Of a DNA stretch of 64,000 nucleotides, positions 12,501 to 25,581 are shown in pieces (position 1 is the first letter of the stretch; every line of letters begins with the position of its first letter). This stretch comes from Pomacea canaliculata (lineage: Eukaryota; Mollusca; Gastropoda; Architaenioglossa; Ampullariidae): the NCBI RefSeq assembly GCF_003073045.1, contig NC_037591.1:28429319-28493318 (forward strand). Direction: 5' to 3'. Below the pieces are notes generated by a model, which saw nothing but the letters and a program-made list of their open reading frames with translations, was not told the DNA's origin and ran no database searches. The position numbers and the translations under genes were made by a program.

Positions 12501-15380
12501 CGGCGTCGTGCGTGCGCATCTGGCCTTGGCGTCACGTGGCGCGTTCCATCACTCGCCGCTGTTCACGGGTGGGAAGGGGGTGCATGGAGGAAGGGAGTTG
12601 TCGTCTGAGACCACGCTTCGTTGACAGCAGAAATGCGCTTAGATGCTGATCACCAAGTAAACTGCTACCCCCTCCCCTACCAACCCACGGACGGAGTTTC
12701 TCTTCCTCCCACCCGATCCTGTGTACAGAACTGTGTAGCTGCCATTAATTGCTTGCATTGTTTCCATAGGGTAGGATGCTTTGTCGCGGGAATTTATCGC
12801 TAATATCCCACGGAGCCTGTCCCAGCATTATGCTCTCTGGAAATACATGTGTTAATAAACACAAAGCCGGATGTTTGTCTCAAACCAGAGAAGTCAAGGT
12901 CATCTTTTTTTCAGTCAGCTGTGTTTCCACAGCGATCGAGCAGACATCGCATCAATATGCTCTTAATACGGAAAGTAAACGACAGCCGCAGACTGAACAC
13001 TCTTCTCCTCCTTCCCTTCCTGCCAGCAAAGTTCAGCTGTTTGCTGATTGAAGCGAGACGCCAATTAAAATCTGGCAACAGATGGGAAAGATCCCAACCT
13101 ACCCAGGGTATTGTGTCATAGGTATACACACATTATCGTAACAATTCACTGCGCCCCACGGAGAAGGTATGGATCATTTTCGGTGCACCAAGAAGAATCT
13201 AGTTTCAAGGTGTTTTGTGCAAGCATCAAGGTAAATTTGATATTGTCGATAGAAGTAGCCTTCAGACTGGGGCACCATGGGAAAAATTATCCATTCTATG
13301 GATCATGTGACAACCACGCTCACGCCACCTTTCGGCAGAGCTTAAGTTGGAAAGCGTCTATAGCAACAGCATGACTACAGTCAAAACCAGCCGCCATTAA
13401 TCTCGTCTTTTTTTTATATCCCGTGCTGTCTGTTAGACAATGCGACAAGCCAAATGAATGTTTCTGTTGTTTGTGCTCCATTTGTCTTTCCAGATGAAAA
13501 AAAATCTGAAATGCAAATAACACATTTGTCTTGTGAATGTTTTCTCCAAAACAGCCGCTGAAAACGAAAAACAAACATAACAAAACAGAAAATAAGCCAC
13601 CCTTATGACCACCACACGTTCTGCAGATAACGTGTTTTGATGTGTCGACGATCCGCTCAGTTTTAGTATGAATAAGTTGTGATAAAAAGACACACACATA
13701 CACACGGATTTCAAAGCAGGCGCGTAGCAAAGCACACTCACATACTGTCCCGCGATCCACCCACACGCCTACCCGTGACGCCACGCTCACATGCACGCAT
13801 ATCAGAAACAGCAGCTACCTTACATAGAGATTACCTCGATATAAACAAAACCCAATAAAAGCGTCCAAACACATACAACAAGAAATGCCACTCATCTAAA
13901 AAATTCATATTATTCGTTTGCAAGACGAAAACACAGGATGTATGATAAAGCTCTTATACAAGTATATGTAACAGCAACTCAAGTCCCGCCGACTAAACGC
14001 GCACACGCACACACACTCGTACGTGCTGAGATGTGTAGTGTAAACAGGAGATGCTATAGGAACAGCTGTAAATATTCAATAAAAACTATGGCAGGATAGA
14101 AAGACTTTTCTTATGCACGACTTGCAGTGTCCTCCGTTTAACAGTTGTGTCATTAGAGTGTGAGGATGGAATGGTATCGAGTTGGACACTGAGACGGTGA
14201 CGGCTGTGGAAAGACGAGAAGATGGCTTTTGGTCGTCAAGGTGCAACCGTGATACTGCTAACCACAAGTAATAGAGTCCGATAAATGGCGTTGCGCTGCT
14301 GGACGGAATGTGGCAGTTGCAGCAGCAGAAGCTAAGAACACATTTGGCAGGTGCACCATACTTTTCTTGGATGCCAACCTGGCCTAAAACCCAGAACACA
14401 GATTTTCGCTCTGTTGATTCCAAAAGGCGGATGATCTTTAGGCCGTTTCAACTGCTGACTGAAAAGAAGTGACACAAGAAGGGGATATTGCAGTGTCTCT
14501 CAATCCTTACAAGACGTCTATGACATAACGTGCTGCCTGTTTCTGTTCTTAGTCATGATATGCTGCATGATTCTTTTTTTCTGGAATCCTTTAAAGCTGT
14601 CCTCTTTACTTTCCAGTGTCGTGATACGTTACCTGGTTTGTCGAACAGTTACACACCACATGCTCTGTTTTGTTTTTAACATGATATACAGGATTCATTG
14701 TCTCTACATGGCAACATACATGGCATACACAGCACCATGCAGTTTTCGTACTTTGCAAACGGAAGTACACCTATAAATGCAACATCATCCAGTTTCTCTT
14801 GTTTGTAAATGTAAGTACCGATATATATATACACCGAGATATATAAAAACAATTTTCTGTCAAAATTCATGTACGTGTCATACAATTAAAATTCTTAAAT
14901 AAACAATAGTATAAGTTGTTAGTAAAACTATACATATATTAACTACATATACAGATAATATAAGAATTTATACTTTTTGCTTCCAAATCCCAGTTTTCTT
15001 GAAATAAGTCATTGGAATTGTGGAAACCATCCACACACAAGATGGTGCTACCAACATTTTCGGCAAGCAACACCTTTAATCCAACTGTTGTGCTATGTCA
15101 GCCTCAATTCAACATTATGGAGCTTCCAAAAACGGTTTTGTGTTGACTCATGCAAACATTGTAACTGATGGCTGACCTGGTCATATGAACTCATATTTGG
15201 ACACCTAGCAAGACATAAGCTGTTTTACACAGATAATGGTATGTCAGCAGGGTATGTTGAGGTAGATATCTTTGGATGTCTGAGCCTTCAGAGATCTGTT
15301 GGTCCTTTTTACAGGTGCTACTACACAGAGAAAGCGGCTGCTTTCCATGTCATACTGTCTGCCAGCGACAGATGTCCAGG
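9600..15380. other. non-coding stretch
   Basis: No recognisable exon. Open frames of up to 158 codons (for example 13320-13796 minus) have low-complexity, Cys/His-rich composition and no family resemblance. GT-rich tracts occur near 10196-10245, and short tandem palindromic AT tracts near 14820-14850. The DFFB 3' UTR must occupy the right end. Confidence 0.45.
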
Positions 15381-15391
15381 TGGTCCAGGTG

Positions 15392-18300
15392 TCAGTGCAC
15401 TATAAAGTCAGTCACATGACATGTCTTCTCCAGGCGAGCAGCTTTCTTGTGACATGCTACATGTACAAGCCTTAAGTTGTCTTGAGTGAACAGAAGGCGA
15501 TAGACTTCATGCCAGTTCAGCTTTGAGCCAAGTCTCTTTGTGCGTGCTGCTTCCAGGAGCGTAGGCATAACCTCTCGTGATTTCTCTACACTGCAACACA
15601 ACAGCCATGTACCATGTACAGCACCGCAATATGTCTCTAAGTTGTAGCAGCAAACATGTCAAGATATATCTACAGCAGTAAGCTTTAGCCCTTAAATCTT
15701 ACAAGACATCTATGATAAAATAATTCAAATGCATAATAAGTAACCTTATTGGATAATGAACCCTAATGACGATGACTTAGCATCCTATTTCTACCACATA
15801 CAACAACAGATCGAAATGTTACAGAAGACCACTGTCATCACTAGCATTAGAAAAAGTTTGCACTAATATAATACTTTCAAAGATGCTATGACAAAATTGT
15901 TCATAGAGACATTACATAACCAGACAATTATGAGATTTATCTGGATGAACAGAGAATTTGAAGTTTGTGGGCATGACATGTTTACAGCTGCTCAACAAGT
16001 GTGAACTTAAAACAATTTCACATTACTAGCTTACATCATAATTTGGCTTTCACTACTGGCTCATGATTTATATGCACCCCTGGCTCAATGCACAATACTT
16101 ATCCAATATTTAATTTTTTAATTTTTTGTCTCATGAAAACCTGTGATATGATGATTCTACTAACTTAAGCAACCTGCATACATACTTTTATACATAGTAC
16201 ACAGTAAAGACTGATATGCTCCACACAAGACTTCCATGTGTTACTGACTGGTGACTTACATGTGATCTAAGTTCCAAAGGCCAAAAAGAAGGCGATATCC
16301 ACGTGAGGCATAAGGGTTGATGGTGTGCAACCGCAGACAGCACTCCACATCAAAGGCACCTCGACATCGAAACCAACCTTCCTTGTCACACATCCGTTGT
16401 TGTGGCTTAGCTGTACGATCAAAATATGAGGCATGAAAGTCATTTGATTTGAGGATGACATAAATCTCATCCATCATCTCCAAAAGATCAGCACGTGACT
16501 TCTCATCTCGCTCCCGCTGAATCTGTTCTTTAGCCTGTAAAAAAACAAATATACAATCAACTGTGATAAAAAATATTAAACATAAATTTGATAATTTATC
16601 AAAGTGCGCGCACACACACACACACAATCTTTAGAACCACCTGCCAATCCCTACCGATCTTCATAGGGAAGTTACAACATGCTGCTGAAACTCCAAGCCC
16701 TTTTGGACCAGGAGTAACTAGAGCACATGTGTATGATGAAGAAAAACAGGATCATGTACAACTTAATTACTGATTTTAGTCTGCATAGTAAATTCATGGT
16801 AGCATTATGGACATTCTGGGAAAGAGATATGTCAACTCCAACAACCTTTACATCAAAAGCACTTAGATATAAATGCATTATCCCATAGCTACAGGTATCA
16901 GCCAATGAAGTAAACAAAAGTAAACTGAACATTTATGTTCTATTTCTAGTCTCTGTGTTATGATACAAACGCATGCAGACACATTCCAGCCTCTGTGTTT
17001 AAAGATTAACATATTAATTGTTTTGACTGTGTTTTAGAAGTTAGGACAGTATTCACACAGCTTCTTTTCCAACTAGGTGTTATTAAAACATGATGTCACT
17101 TTCCAAAAGAAATTAAATCACTGTAATTTAAAGTCAAACAGACAAGACTTCTCTGTCATATGGTTGTTACAAAAAATTAATAGCTTCACCGTCACAAAAT
17201 AACTGCGGATCCTCTGCTGGGCTGAATTTCGCATCACATCGCTCTTTGTTTTGTATTTCTTGTTCAAACCTGTAGAAAATCCCATTAATAGTTTATTACA
17301 GAGGCCTCTTCATTATTGTATTTTTTTCCTAAGTTGGCACCTAATACTACAAAAAAAGTAACCAAATCACTTACATGACAAACACTAGCAAGTTAATAAA
17401 TTACTCATGTAGTATTCTGAAGTAGTATATTTGTCCTTAGGTTTCAAGGCAACATTTTGACTAAAACTTTTACAAAAGAGCTAAAATGAAACATAATATG
17501 GTCTAAACAAAATTAGCATTTTTCAGCATTTGGTAAGTTTATTTGTAAATATTTGTCACAGATATAAACATTTACATCAGCATCAAGAGGCTTACACATC
17601 TATCTATGGTACCCTAATATTTACCAACAGATGCACAAATAATAGTCTTCTACTGAAAAGTGTTTGTTAACAAATGTCACATTTACAAACAAATGTTCCA
17701 ACTTATTTAAGAATTATCAAACTTTTAGAGCAGGTCCACTGTTTAATACAGACATTATGTGTTTTGTAGACTTACCAAGACAATGCATATAAATGTGAGT
17801 GTTACAAAAAATACCAAATACATTCATCAGTTACCAAGGTGAAGTGGTAAGTAACATACCATCAAACCAGTCTTCATGCTCATATCGTTGCTCTGCTTCC
17901 ACGTGGGTCTCAAGCATGTCCAGATACTGGGACATCAAGCTAACCTTCTCAGGGGCAGACTCGTCTGTCAGCATTTCACGAATTTCACTGGCCAGCTCAG
18001 CTCGGCGTTTGTTGTCATGAAATTTACTCAGAACATCATACACTAGGTCACCTACTGTTAGAAGAAACAGTCACATTGGCAGAGATGACCAATGAACAGC
18101 TATTGTATGTACAACACTGATTATGCAATTAGTTCTAATGTTTTAAGAACTTTATGGCAAAAGAGATTTTAATTATCAAAGGACAAAATTAAAAACCTTT
18201 TATGCTTTCTAAAGTATAAAATCTTTAAGTCTCTCTAAAGGCAACTTTAGTTACCTCCTTTCCATCGCTCTCCTTTGCGCAAAAAGACAAAAACAGTCTG

Positions 18301-19242
18301 TTGTGGTAGATTCTTAAAAAATCCTTCGTTGTCCACCTCAGTTCCATCATCTTCAATCACCACAGTGACAGTCTCATTGTCTGCAATCTAGAGGACAATC
18401 ACTACATGACACACCATCTACAGAAAGAAACATGCATTACAAATAAATGTTTAATCAATTAATAATTAATTTAGTGTTTATGTGTGTGCACACTTGTATG
18501 TAAATGCAATGGATTAGACAGTGAAGTACATGTTTTATGATTTTGAGAATTAGGATATTTAGCGCAGTTAAAATTTTAATATTACTATTCAAAAAGTGCA
18601 TTTCTTTTTTACAACTCTCAAAACTGATCTATACATCCAAACTGGTTTAGTTTTCTTTTTATTGTAAACTCTCACCTTAGGTACACACTTCTTCATACCA
18701 CTCACTAAGCTTTTCAGATTGCACCAATGACATATATTTCTTCTGCCCGGGAGCAATCATTATTTCTAATAATATCTGTTAGTTTTCCATGCTTCCAGTT
18801 TATATTTAGTATCTTCGTTTATCCTCCTTCAGTAGCATTAAACTTTTACAAAAACTATTACATTGTCTTTTTTTTCAGTGTTTTCATAAACTCTAGATAC
18901 TATCATTACAAAGGGACGCTACCCAATGACGACGATTTAATCATTCTAATTCTTATCCTAACGAGCTCATTTTATGTCGAGGGTGCTAGCTGCAGATCTT
19001 TTTGTTACCAACAGGCAGTCGGATTATTTGTACCTGGTTTCCTATTTTTCCTCACAATTTACAAGGATAACATCAAGTCTTGTCATTCTTAGTCTTACCT
19101 TTAGTTTCTCGCGGCCTTTTCGCACCAGATCTTCTAGCGACCTCGCTGTTACCCCAACTCTCGTTCCACGGTCTGCACTCTGGACTTTGTATGCTCTCAC
19201 TCCACCATTAAACAACGACAAGAACGTATTCCACATTGCCAC
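15392..19242 (-). CDS. DFFB: DNA fragmentation factor subunit beta (caspase-activated DNase, CAD)
   Basis: Complete six-exon minus-strand gene: 19242-19099, 18387-18255, 18054-17860, 17269-17196, 16534-16260, 15590-15392; all introns GT/AG, phases consistent, 1020 nt = 339 aa plus stop (human protein 338 aa). Residues 1-90 form the CIDE-N domain (start MAMWNTFLSLFNGG; VRAYKV; VVIEDDGTEVDNEGFF). The WFDGLNKKYKTKSD...RIRSYF block matches vertebrate CAD closely. The nuclease core carries SYFDR, EGWFRCRGAFD, H252 in LHTINPY, D272-H273 in WNLDH, and H317/H321 in LVHVACHKK, the positions of the known catalytic histidines. In the family, CAD is held inactive by ICAD (DFFA) through the CIDE-N domain, and caspase-3 cleavage releases it to cut linker DNA in apoptotic nuclei. 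No basic tail as long as the vertebrate nuclear signal is seen. DFFA is not in this window. The start is the only ATG giving a full CIDE-N. Confidence 0.95.
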
Positions 19243-19259
19243 TTTCTGACAGATTTTAT

Positions 19260-20000
19260 TTCATGCAGGTTTCGCAACAGATCGATTAGAAACCGCCGTA
19301 TGATGCGTGATCAACAATGAAACCCAAAGTGAGCCGTATGGGGATGGTCGCTTCACTCCGACAAGTGGCTAAAGCAAACCTCACATGTATTTGTCTACGT
19401 CGGTGCTTTATGTTTTAGCGAAAGTGAATGAACTAGTGAAAGAAAGGTAGAAAGAGTGAAAAAAAAGTACGTAAAAGACTGGGCACACAAACGATCTTCC
19501 GACTATCACACTTAATGCAGACAAAACACAAAAGGGAGGGAGAAATGACGGACAGAGAAGCAGATATATAGATAAAGGACCACCAGGGAGGAGGAAAAGA
19601 GGAATATAGAGATGGATGGTTTAGACTTTAGAAGATAATGAGGAAGAATGTAGTTTAGGGAGGCGACTTGCTTTATTCAGTGTAGGGCGCGGTCCACGGT
19701 AAGTGGGTGGGGAGGTGAGCGGGGACTATATTTGTGCAGTTCCTCCACTGTGATTTAGTCATTGATGACCGCAGGAATGCTTCAAAAGAATGAAAACGAG
19801 CTAGGGACAAGGAGAGATCAAAGGAAGTCTCAGCACGCGCCACCTGTGGTGGGGACTGTAGGAGATGTAGAAGCAACATGCTGATGTGACTCCAGGTGGT
19901 GCAGCAGCCGGACGTTCAAGCTGACCGCATCTGCGGAAGCGCGCGGTGTCTATACTACATTCCAATGAACGCAGCGCTTTTCTGGATGTGGTCGAGAGAT
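19260..20000. other. intergenic region between DFFB and the peptide cluster
   Basis: This holds the DFFB 5' flank and, at its right end, the upstream region of the first peptide gene. The two genes are divergent, starts about 0.9 kb apart. The middle is purine-rich (gagggagaaatgacgg and similar). No exon or repeat was recognised. Confidence 0.4.
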
Positions 20001-20012
20001 GGCAGCTCAGAG

Positions 20013-20018
20013 TATAAA
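20013..20018 (+). promoter_or_regulatory. TATA box of peptide gene 1
   Basis: TATAAA (context cagagtataaaactg) lies 121 nt upstream of the ATG at 20139. All four peptide genes have a comparable TATA element 70-125 nt before their ATG, which supports it as the core promoter. Confidence 0.6.
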
Positions 20019-20138
20019 ACTGTGCTCTGGCCGGACTGCAGCACACCTTCTCCCTCCAGCATCATCAAGGTCAGCGACAACAGCGCGTTGGACGTACGGA
20101 ATTCAGTTACCCGACAGTCTTTACCCTGCACACCGATA

Positions 20139-20795
20139 ATGAACGCAAAGGTTACTTGTGCCCTGCTCCTCCTCTGCCTGGGTATGGTTGCCAATCTTTT
20201 ACTCTATTGTGAACTCGGGGCTATTGTTATTATTACAAATGAAACACTTGGAAATATTTTCGCCTTCAAACAGTGGGCTCTGGGTTATATACATATAGTC
20301 AATTCACAGTTCCGTAATGATCTATATTACCTTTGTGTAATAATACTGTATTGACGCATTGGTACATTAAATGTATGAGCCGGAAATTACTATAATATAC
20401 ATGCAATGTGACACGGATCTTTATATTAACGCAATAACTACGTGTTGACATGTTGTCATGGATCTATATGATAGCGTTACATATAGTGTTGCCGTGGATC
20501 TATATAATGATGTAAACTCGACGCGCTGCCATCTATCTATATCATCTATCTCAACAGGTACATGAAGTCTGTCGTGGGACTATGTATAATTTTGTACCTG
20601 CGATCTGCTTCAGTTGTTATGGCCGCCAGAACATCTGCATCGTGCAGCCACAGCAAAGTGGTGCCCATCCCCTGGCCAATCCACACGGGCTCCACCACTT
20701 CCTCCAGCAGCAACGACTTGGAGGGCGCCCTCCTGGCTGCGCTCATCATCCAACAACAGGCCGCCGCCGCCGCTGCTGCTGCTGCGGGCAAATAA
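20139..20795 (+). CDS. secreted single-cysteine PWPI peptide precursor, paralog 1
   Basis: Family not recognised. Two coding exons, 20139-20181 and 20614-20795 (phase-1 intron, G|GT donor, ttcag acceptor), give 74 aa. Exon 1 plus the start of exon 2 form a signal peptide (MNAKVTCALLLLCL then VVMAARTSA). The mature part has its only cysteine at 25, then S-H-S-K-V-V-P-I-P-W-P-I, a Ser/Thr-rich linker, an acidic DLEG, a hydrophobic ALLAALII helix, QQQ, nine alanines and a final Gly-Lys stop. Gly-Lys before the stop is the classic substrate for C-terminal amidation. Exon 2's own upstream ATG at 20562 also opens a frame, but the splice model matches its three paralogs exactly. A donor 3' of the stop (cacacag|gtgagt) implies a 3'UTR intron; ctttgcag near 21310 may be the matching acceptor. 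This is the most diverged copy, with one extra residue between Cys and the proline core. Confidence 0.8.
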
Positions 20796-22309
20796 GAGAC
20801 AAGTGTACAAGTGTGATGCCATTACTGACACGTCACACAGGTGAGTCTTCAATCGGCTTTGACTGGTTGTAAGGTACAGAAAAATAGAGAAAAGAGCTCA
20901 ATGGGAGCGAGGTGCCTTGTCTAGCGAGGAGGGAGTTTATTGGTAGTGTGGCTATTCCTGTTGAGGTGACTGCCATCAGAATATATGTGGTCTGCTGCTT
21001 TGTCATGGCATGGAATCTTCGATAAGTCAACAAAGTTCTGCTGTGTGTGTGTTTCCAAATATTTTCACACTTTTGGTAAATTTTTCTCACTATAATCTTT
21101 TAGAACGCAAAGCCTCAGTTCACAACCGTGACCATCATACATATTCTGACACGTGCAATGCTATCAGATATTTGCAGTAATGTATAACATATCACGTGAC
21201 CGGAGTATTGTTAATGGACATTCCACGGCGAACTGAAGTGAGTACGCAGTGAAGATGACGTCGTCACTAACATTGCGTCATTTATGAACTGCTCTCTTTT
21301 TCTTTGCAGGCTGAGGGTGCTAGCGTGCTCTTTCGACCGGGTGCACGTGTTCTAGGTCGGCCGGTACGTGTGACCTCGTGCTTTGGGTGTTTTCGTTGTA
21401 TCGCGAGGCAAAAAAATTAAAACAAATTAAAACGAATACAAAGTCTGTTGTGGAAAAACATGGTTATGTGCGTGCATGCCTGCATTGGTGCTTGTGCATG
21501 TAATGTAGTCATATGTTTGTAGTGCGTGCTCACCTCCCTTCCAGTCTTGTGCGTGAATGCATGCGCGGACATCTATCTTGTGACGTGTCGCGTTTGTCCC
21601 TGATAACCAACATATAATACGTCACGACAGCTGTTAAAAGAATGCCAAAGATATAGCTAATCCACTGTCTTTGAAGAAAGCACTACACCAGACACATCTG
21701 ACATCAAATAGCCCATCGAATTATCGAAAACTTTACCAGACCATCTCAACATTTTTTTAAAATTCTAAACTGAAAGGGAAGATGAAAAATTATTTAAATT
21801 TTTGTCAACATATGTCAAGAGGTTTTATAAAACTATAGTACACAGAGCTAAAACAATAAAAATAACTATTTTGCCTATCTCGCTCTTGAAACATGTTTAC
21901 TGCATATTCTAAAATGCGTGATAGACTTACATTTCTTAGGAACATTTTCACGATAATTAATTATTCGAAATCGAGACTTGTATGCCCCCTTTAGCACAAT
22001 CTACATACGTTGTGCTGCTCAAGCTGTTGTCTTATGCAGAAAAGCTTAATGAGAATACGAACTTATTCTGTGTTTGCAGTTAACTTCCTCAATAAATCCC
22101 ATTTCCCTGGCCATAAACTATAGACCCGATTTAAGTCAAGTCGAAAGCAACGGATGCCGCCACATTGTGTTTGTCCGCGTGTGTGCGCCCCTTTACCCTC
22201 CCCCGCCCCTGATCAAGAAAACTCAAAACTAAAAAGTCAGGCCACCCAAGAGGTAGCGGGCCGTGAGGAGGGTGGGAGGTTCAGGGTCGGGGATCATGAC
22301 GGTCAAAAA

Positions 22310-22448
22310 AGTAAGTCTAAAGAAGAGCTGTGACAGGTCTCACACCCAGAGAGACAGAACGTCTGGTCCGACATTTGAACTTCGCACAGTGCGATCCTCA
22401 ATGTGGAGAAAAGAATTTCACCACTGCACCATTGGGCAGCCCCTTCTG
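22310..22448 (-). mobile_element. possible tRNA-derived SINE fragment
   Basis: On the minus strand a head like gggctgcccaatggtgcagt followed by ggtgaaattc and a B-box-like gaagttcaaatgtc resembles a tRNA promoter. The body differs from the SINE at 8.4 and 33.9 kb, so it may be another family or chance. Confidence 0.35.
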
Positions 22449-22804
22449 TAACCACAACTTTTGTGAAACAAGCGTCATTCTAACCAGAAAAAAAAGAAGA
22501 GGAAAAAGAAAAATGATACAGTAAAACAAAGCATTCATCTTTAAAATTAGATATTATAATGTCGACAATTTTCGACAACCAGTCTTCAGAACGGAATCCG
22601 TTGGCATGTATATGAAATAACTAGATAGATAGACCTACTTATATTGCAGGATATGTTAGCTGGTGATGTAGATGATACCTCCGAAGGTGAAAACAATCTC
22701 ACGGTGATGATGATGTAACGAGACTAAAATTTTGAATTAATAATAATAAGCGGGGATTTATAAAGCTCAATCTCAGCCAAAGGCGGACTCATTGAGCTGA
22801 AAAG

Positions 22805-22995
22805 GATAACAAAATAGTAAAAAGATGTAGAACAAGATCACAAAACAGTAACAAAGACATAGAACAAGTTAACAAAACAGTAACAAAGATGTAGAACAAG
22901 ATCACAAAATAGTAACAAAGATGTAGAACAAGATCACAAAATAGTAACACAGATGTAGAACAAAATGACAAAAAAGTAACAATGATGTACAACGA
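22805..22995. repeat. 32-bp minisatellite, about 6 copies
   Basis: A unit of 32 bp (core taacaaagatgtagaacaag then atcacaaaatag) is repeated about six times with single-base variants (for example 22881 and 22913 start identical units). It produces an artificial hydrophobic open frame on the minus strand that is not a gene. Confidence 0.9.
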
Positions 22996-24322
22996 AGAAC
23001 AATGTGAGGACTCACTGCAGTAAAGGGAGATCACTGTAGATTTAACGGTAACGACTCCAGAGAATACTGTCAGTGACATCAGGCGAATACTGGGAAGATA
23101 TTGAGTAGTCTTTAGAATATCAAGAATTGTTATCATATGAAACTGCAAGAGGGCGATCATCACTTCAGTTTATTTAAAGCAGCTCAAGGTCGCTGCTGAA
23201 GCCAGTGAAGCATGGCGAAGTGGAATCTAGTCAATAGATCCAAACAGCTCGCACTTCAAAATAACGTTATATACAGTTCTGTTGCAAACCAGAAGAGGAA
23301 GAAAACGCAGCAAAAGCACGTGTAAACACGAAGGCTAACACTTTTATCCTAATCAAAGCACGACCTCAAATATAAATAAAATCGTGGAGAGCCGATCCCT
23401 CAGCCTGTTAGGTGAAGGGAGAGAACTCTCATCAGTCGGATATTACTCGCTACCCGCGAAATCTCTGTCTGTGTGTGTGTGTACGCACGAACTAATATCC
23501 CGTCCATGGTGTGTGTGTGTGTTGGATGGATTTGTGTTTGTATGAGAGTTAGTGTCTATGGGTTTGATGTCTGCATATCTGAGTGAATTTGTCTCATCAC
23601 TGTTTCTCAATTTCTCTAAAACACACACACATACACACACATACCTGAAATTAATCAATAAATGCAATGTAGAATCAAACGATATTTATTTATCTATTTA
23701 AAAGCACTAAAATCCCACAAAAATTGTCCTAGTTGTGACAGTTTGGTGACGAGGTTCCTGACTTGCCACAAAAAGCCCCCACAGCTGGTTCTGGCAGATC
23801 CCTTCACAGGCGATTACGTGGCTTTTAAATGGTTAAAGTAGGATATTTGACAGTTAAAGACGATATCAGTGTCTGAAACAGAAGAAGAAACAGTGTGATA
23901 GCCAAGAACGTTTTGATGGCTCGCAGCTCTAAACATGCCTTCACTTTACCACGAGTCTAATCATCTTCTAATACAGAGGTGGGCAAAGTTTTTTTTCTCA
24001 AAATTCTAAATATGCTGCGGGCCGGTAAAATCTCAAAAAACCACGCCCGATGACAACACAACAAACCTAGTGATAATGGAATGGACAGCAAATGAGTACA
24101 TAAAAACACAAAAGTTAAAAATCACAGAAACAGACAAGTTTGAAAAGTTATTTATCAAGTGCCTTTGGATAATTTAGCTGAATAGTTTAGCCCACATCTT
24201 ATGTTATCCACCATTATTTGTCCCTTGTTTCGTGTTCTTTCCCCTGTCGTTTACTCCCTCATCAGTTTGATCTACCGCTGGAAGACTAGGCATCTTACCT
24301 CTCCCGTCTGGTGTCGAACCTG

Positions 24323-24776
24323 TTACCTGCCCACAGGCTGGGCATTGACGACCACGCCCTGGTTCAACAGCCCCAACAAGAGAGCCTCTGAGCCAAAGCC
24401 GCCACCAAAGCTACTGGTGCTGCCCCCTGAGCTGGTACTGATCGGCCAGGGTACAGGGATGATGTTCTCACTACAAGAGCTGCTGCTGTGCGCTGTAGTC
24501 ATGGTGATCACTGTCATGGAAACACACGCACGCACACCATCACACCATGTATTTACCAGTTTACAAAAGTCTGCGCTCACTTACACTCAGTCCTCTAATG
24601 AACGGACTTGTAAAAGCCGACACTTTTTAAGAAGGACGATAAGTCATATGCGAGTGGAATCATCTAGCCCATGATAGTTTTGTTTGTTTGGTTGGTTTTC
24701 TTAGACTGGGTGACACTGAGAGTTACTCACTCGCCATGGCCAGCAAAACACTGACGGCAACTGACAGACGACTCAT
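24323..24776 (-). CDS. secreted single-cysteine PWPI peptide precursor, paralog 2
   Basis: Family not recognised. Minus strand, exons 24776-24731 and 24510-24323, phase-1 intron (GCGA|GTGAGT ... catgacag|TG), 77 aa. A signal peptide of about 22 residues begins MSRLSVAVSVLLAMA. The single cysteine is residue 28 in SSSCSENIIPVPWPIS. A Ser/Gly linker (TSSGGSTSSFGGGFGS) leads to a hydrophobic tail (EALLLGLLNQGVVVNAQPV) and a terminal Gly-Arg stop, an amidation-type end. The exon 1 length of 46 nt is shared exactly with paralogs 3 and 4. A donor shortly after the stop (cgggagag|gtaagatg) implies a 3'UTR intron, as in paralog 3. It lies head-to-head with paralog 3, to which it is most similar, including in the 3'UTR, so the two are an inverted recent duplicate. 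A peptide hormone, pheromone, mucus peptide or defence peptide are all possible. Confidence 0.85.
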
Positions 24777-24844
24777 GGTCTCGTGGTGACGTGGACGGTG
24801 GTGGAAGACAAGATGCTCTGTGTTCTCCAGCCACCTTGGGTCCC

Positions 24845-24851
24845 ATTTATA
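24845..24851 (-). promoter_or_regulatory. TATA box of peptide gene 2
   Basis: TATAAAT on the minus strand (context gaatataaatggg) lies about 70 nt upstream of the ATG at 24776. Confidence 0.6.
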
Positions 24852-25521
24852 TTCTATAGCCAGAACGCAAAGCTCTTGTCTGTCTCCCGCTCACGGAGTG
24901 ACGTTACAGCATCACGTGATCATACCACTGGTTGCGTGCCTTGACGTGGGGGAGACAACTGCAGGCGCTGGGCGAGGCAGTGTAGAGTACGCTCTTCCCA
25001 CGAAGTCTTTGTAAAACCTCGTAATCTGGCGGATATCGCCCCCGCTATCCGCATTCTTTTGGTCTTCAAAAGAATACAAAAGGTGATTGCACTAACGTGA
25101 TTGACAGTGTTCTGATTGATAACAGTGTCTCTAAGCTTAATGCAAGTTTCAGAGCGCTCATTTCGCATGGTCTTCTTTAGGAAAAAACGCAAAATTGAGT
25201 CATTTTTACATTGAATCCAAAATAAATTACCCACACAGATTTATCTTTAATTCCACAGATCCACTATAAATATGTCACATAACTTCATTATTAATGCAAT
25301 AAACAATGTATGTCGTAGAATCGCTCATGATAAATCAGCAAGTCAATCAAAACTCTTTTTCAACATGTTCTCCACTATCCTAATTTCCTCTTCATCATGT
25401 TCCATTTCATGTTCCTTTACATAAAATTCTCACATGGATGATGTTTTAGGCAGCTGTGTGTGTACGCACGTGCACGAGGGTACGGTCAATCTTTGTATTA
25501 CTGTCAGAATATATTGGGTCA

Positions 25522-25581
25522 GATGCATGTATACTATGAGATATTCAATTGATACAGCGAAGTAACGACCACTGATTTGAG
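25522..25581. repeat. direct repeat, left copy, flanking peptide gene 3
   Basis: About 58 bp here (core gatacagcgaagtaacgacc) recur at 26328-26385 in the same orientation with about 90% identity. The pair brackets peptide gene 3, about 0.8 kb apart. Confidence 0.85.

Larger units (their letters stand above)
20870..24300. other. non-coding spacer between peptide genes 1 and 2
   Basis: This contains the likely 3'UTR exon of peptide gene 1 (from about 21311), a SINE-like segment (22240-22450), a 32-bp minisatellite (22805-22995), GT/CA tracts near 23468-23645, and an hAT-like end remnant near 23975-24040 (gaggtgggcaaag ... gctgcgggccgg). No further paralog of the peptide family was found; the PWPI core occurs only in the four genes listed. 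Confidence 0.45.

Noticed and set aside
13320-13796. 158-codon open frame on the minus strand
   Set aside because: Low-complexity Cys/Phe/Val composition from GT-rich and AT-rich DNA; no motif, family resemblance or splice partner.
20562-20795. Alternative unspliced reading of peptide gene 1 starting in intron sequence
   Set aside because: The spliced form has the same exon sizes, phase and Cys/PWPI position as the three paralogs; the unspliced reading does not.
22789-23163. 124-codon hydrophobic open frame on the minus strand
   Set aside because: Reads through the 32-bp minisatellite; the apparent membrane helices are repeat artefacts.
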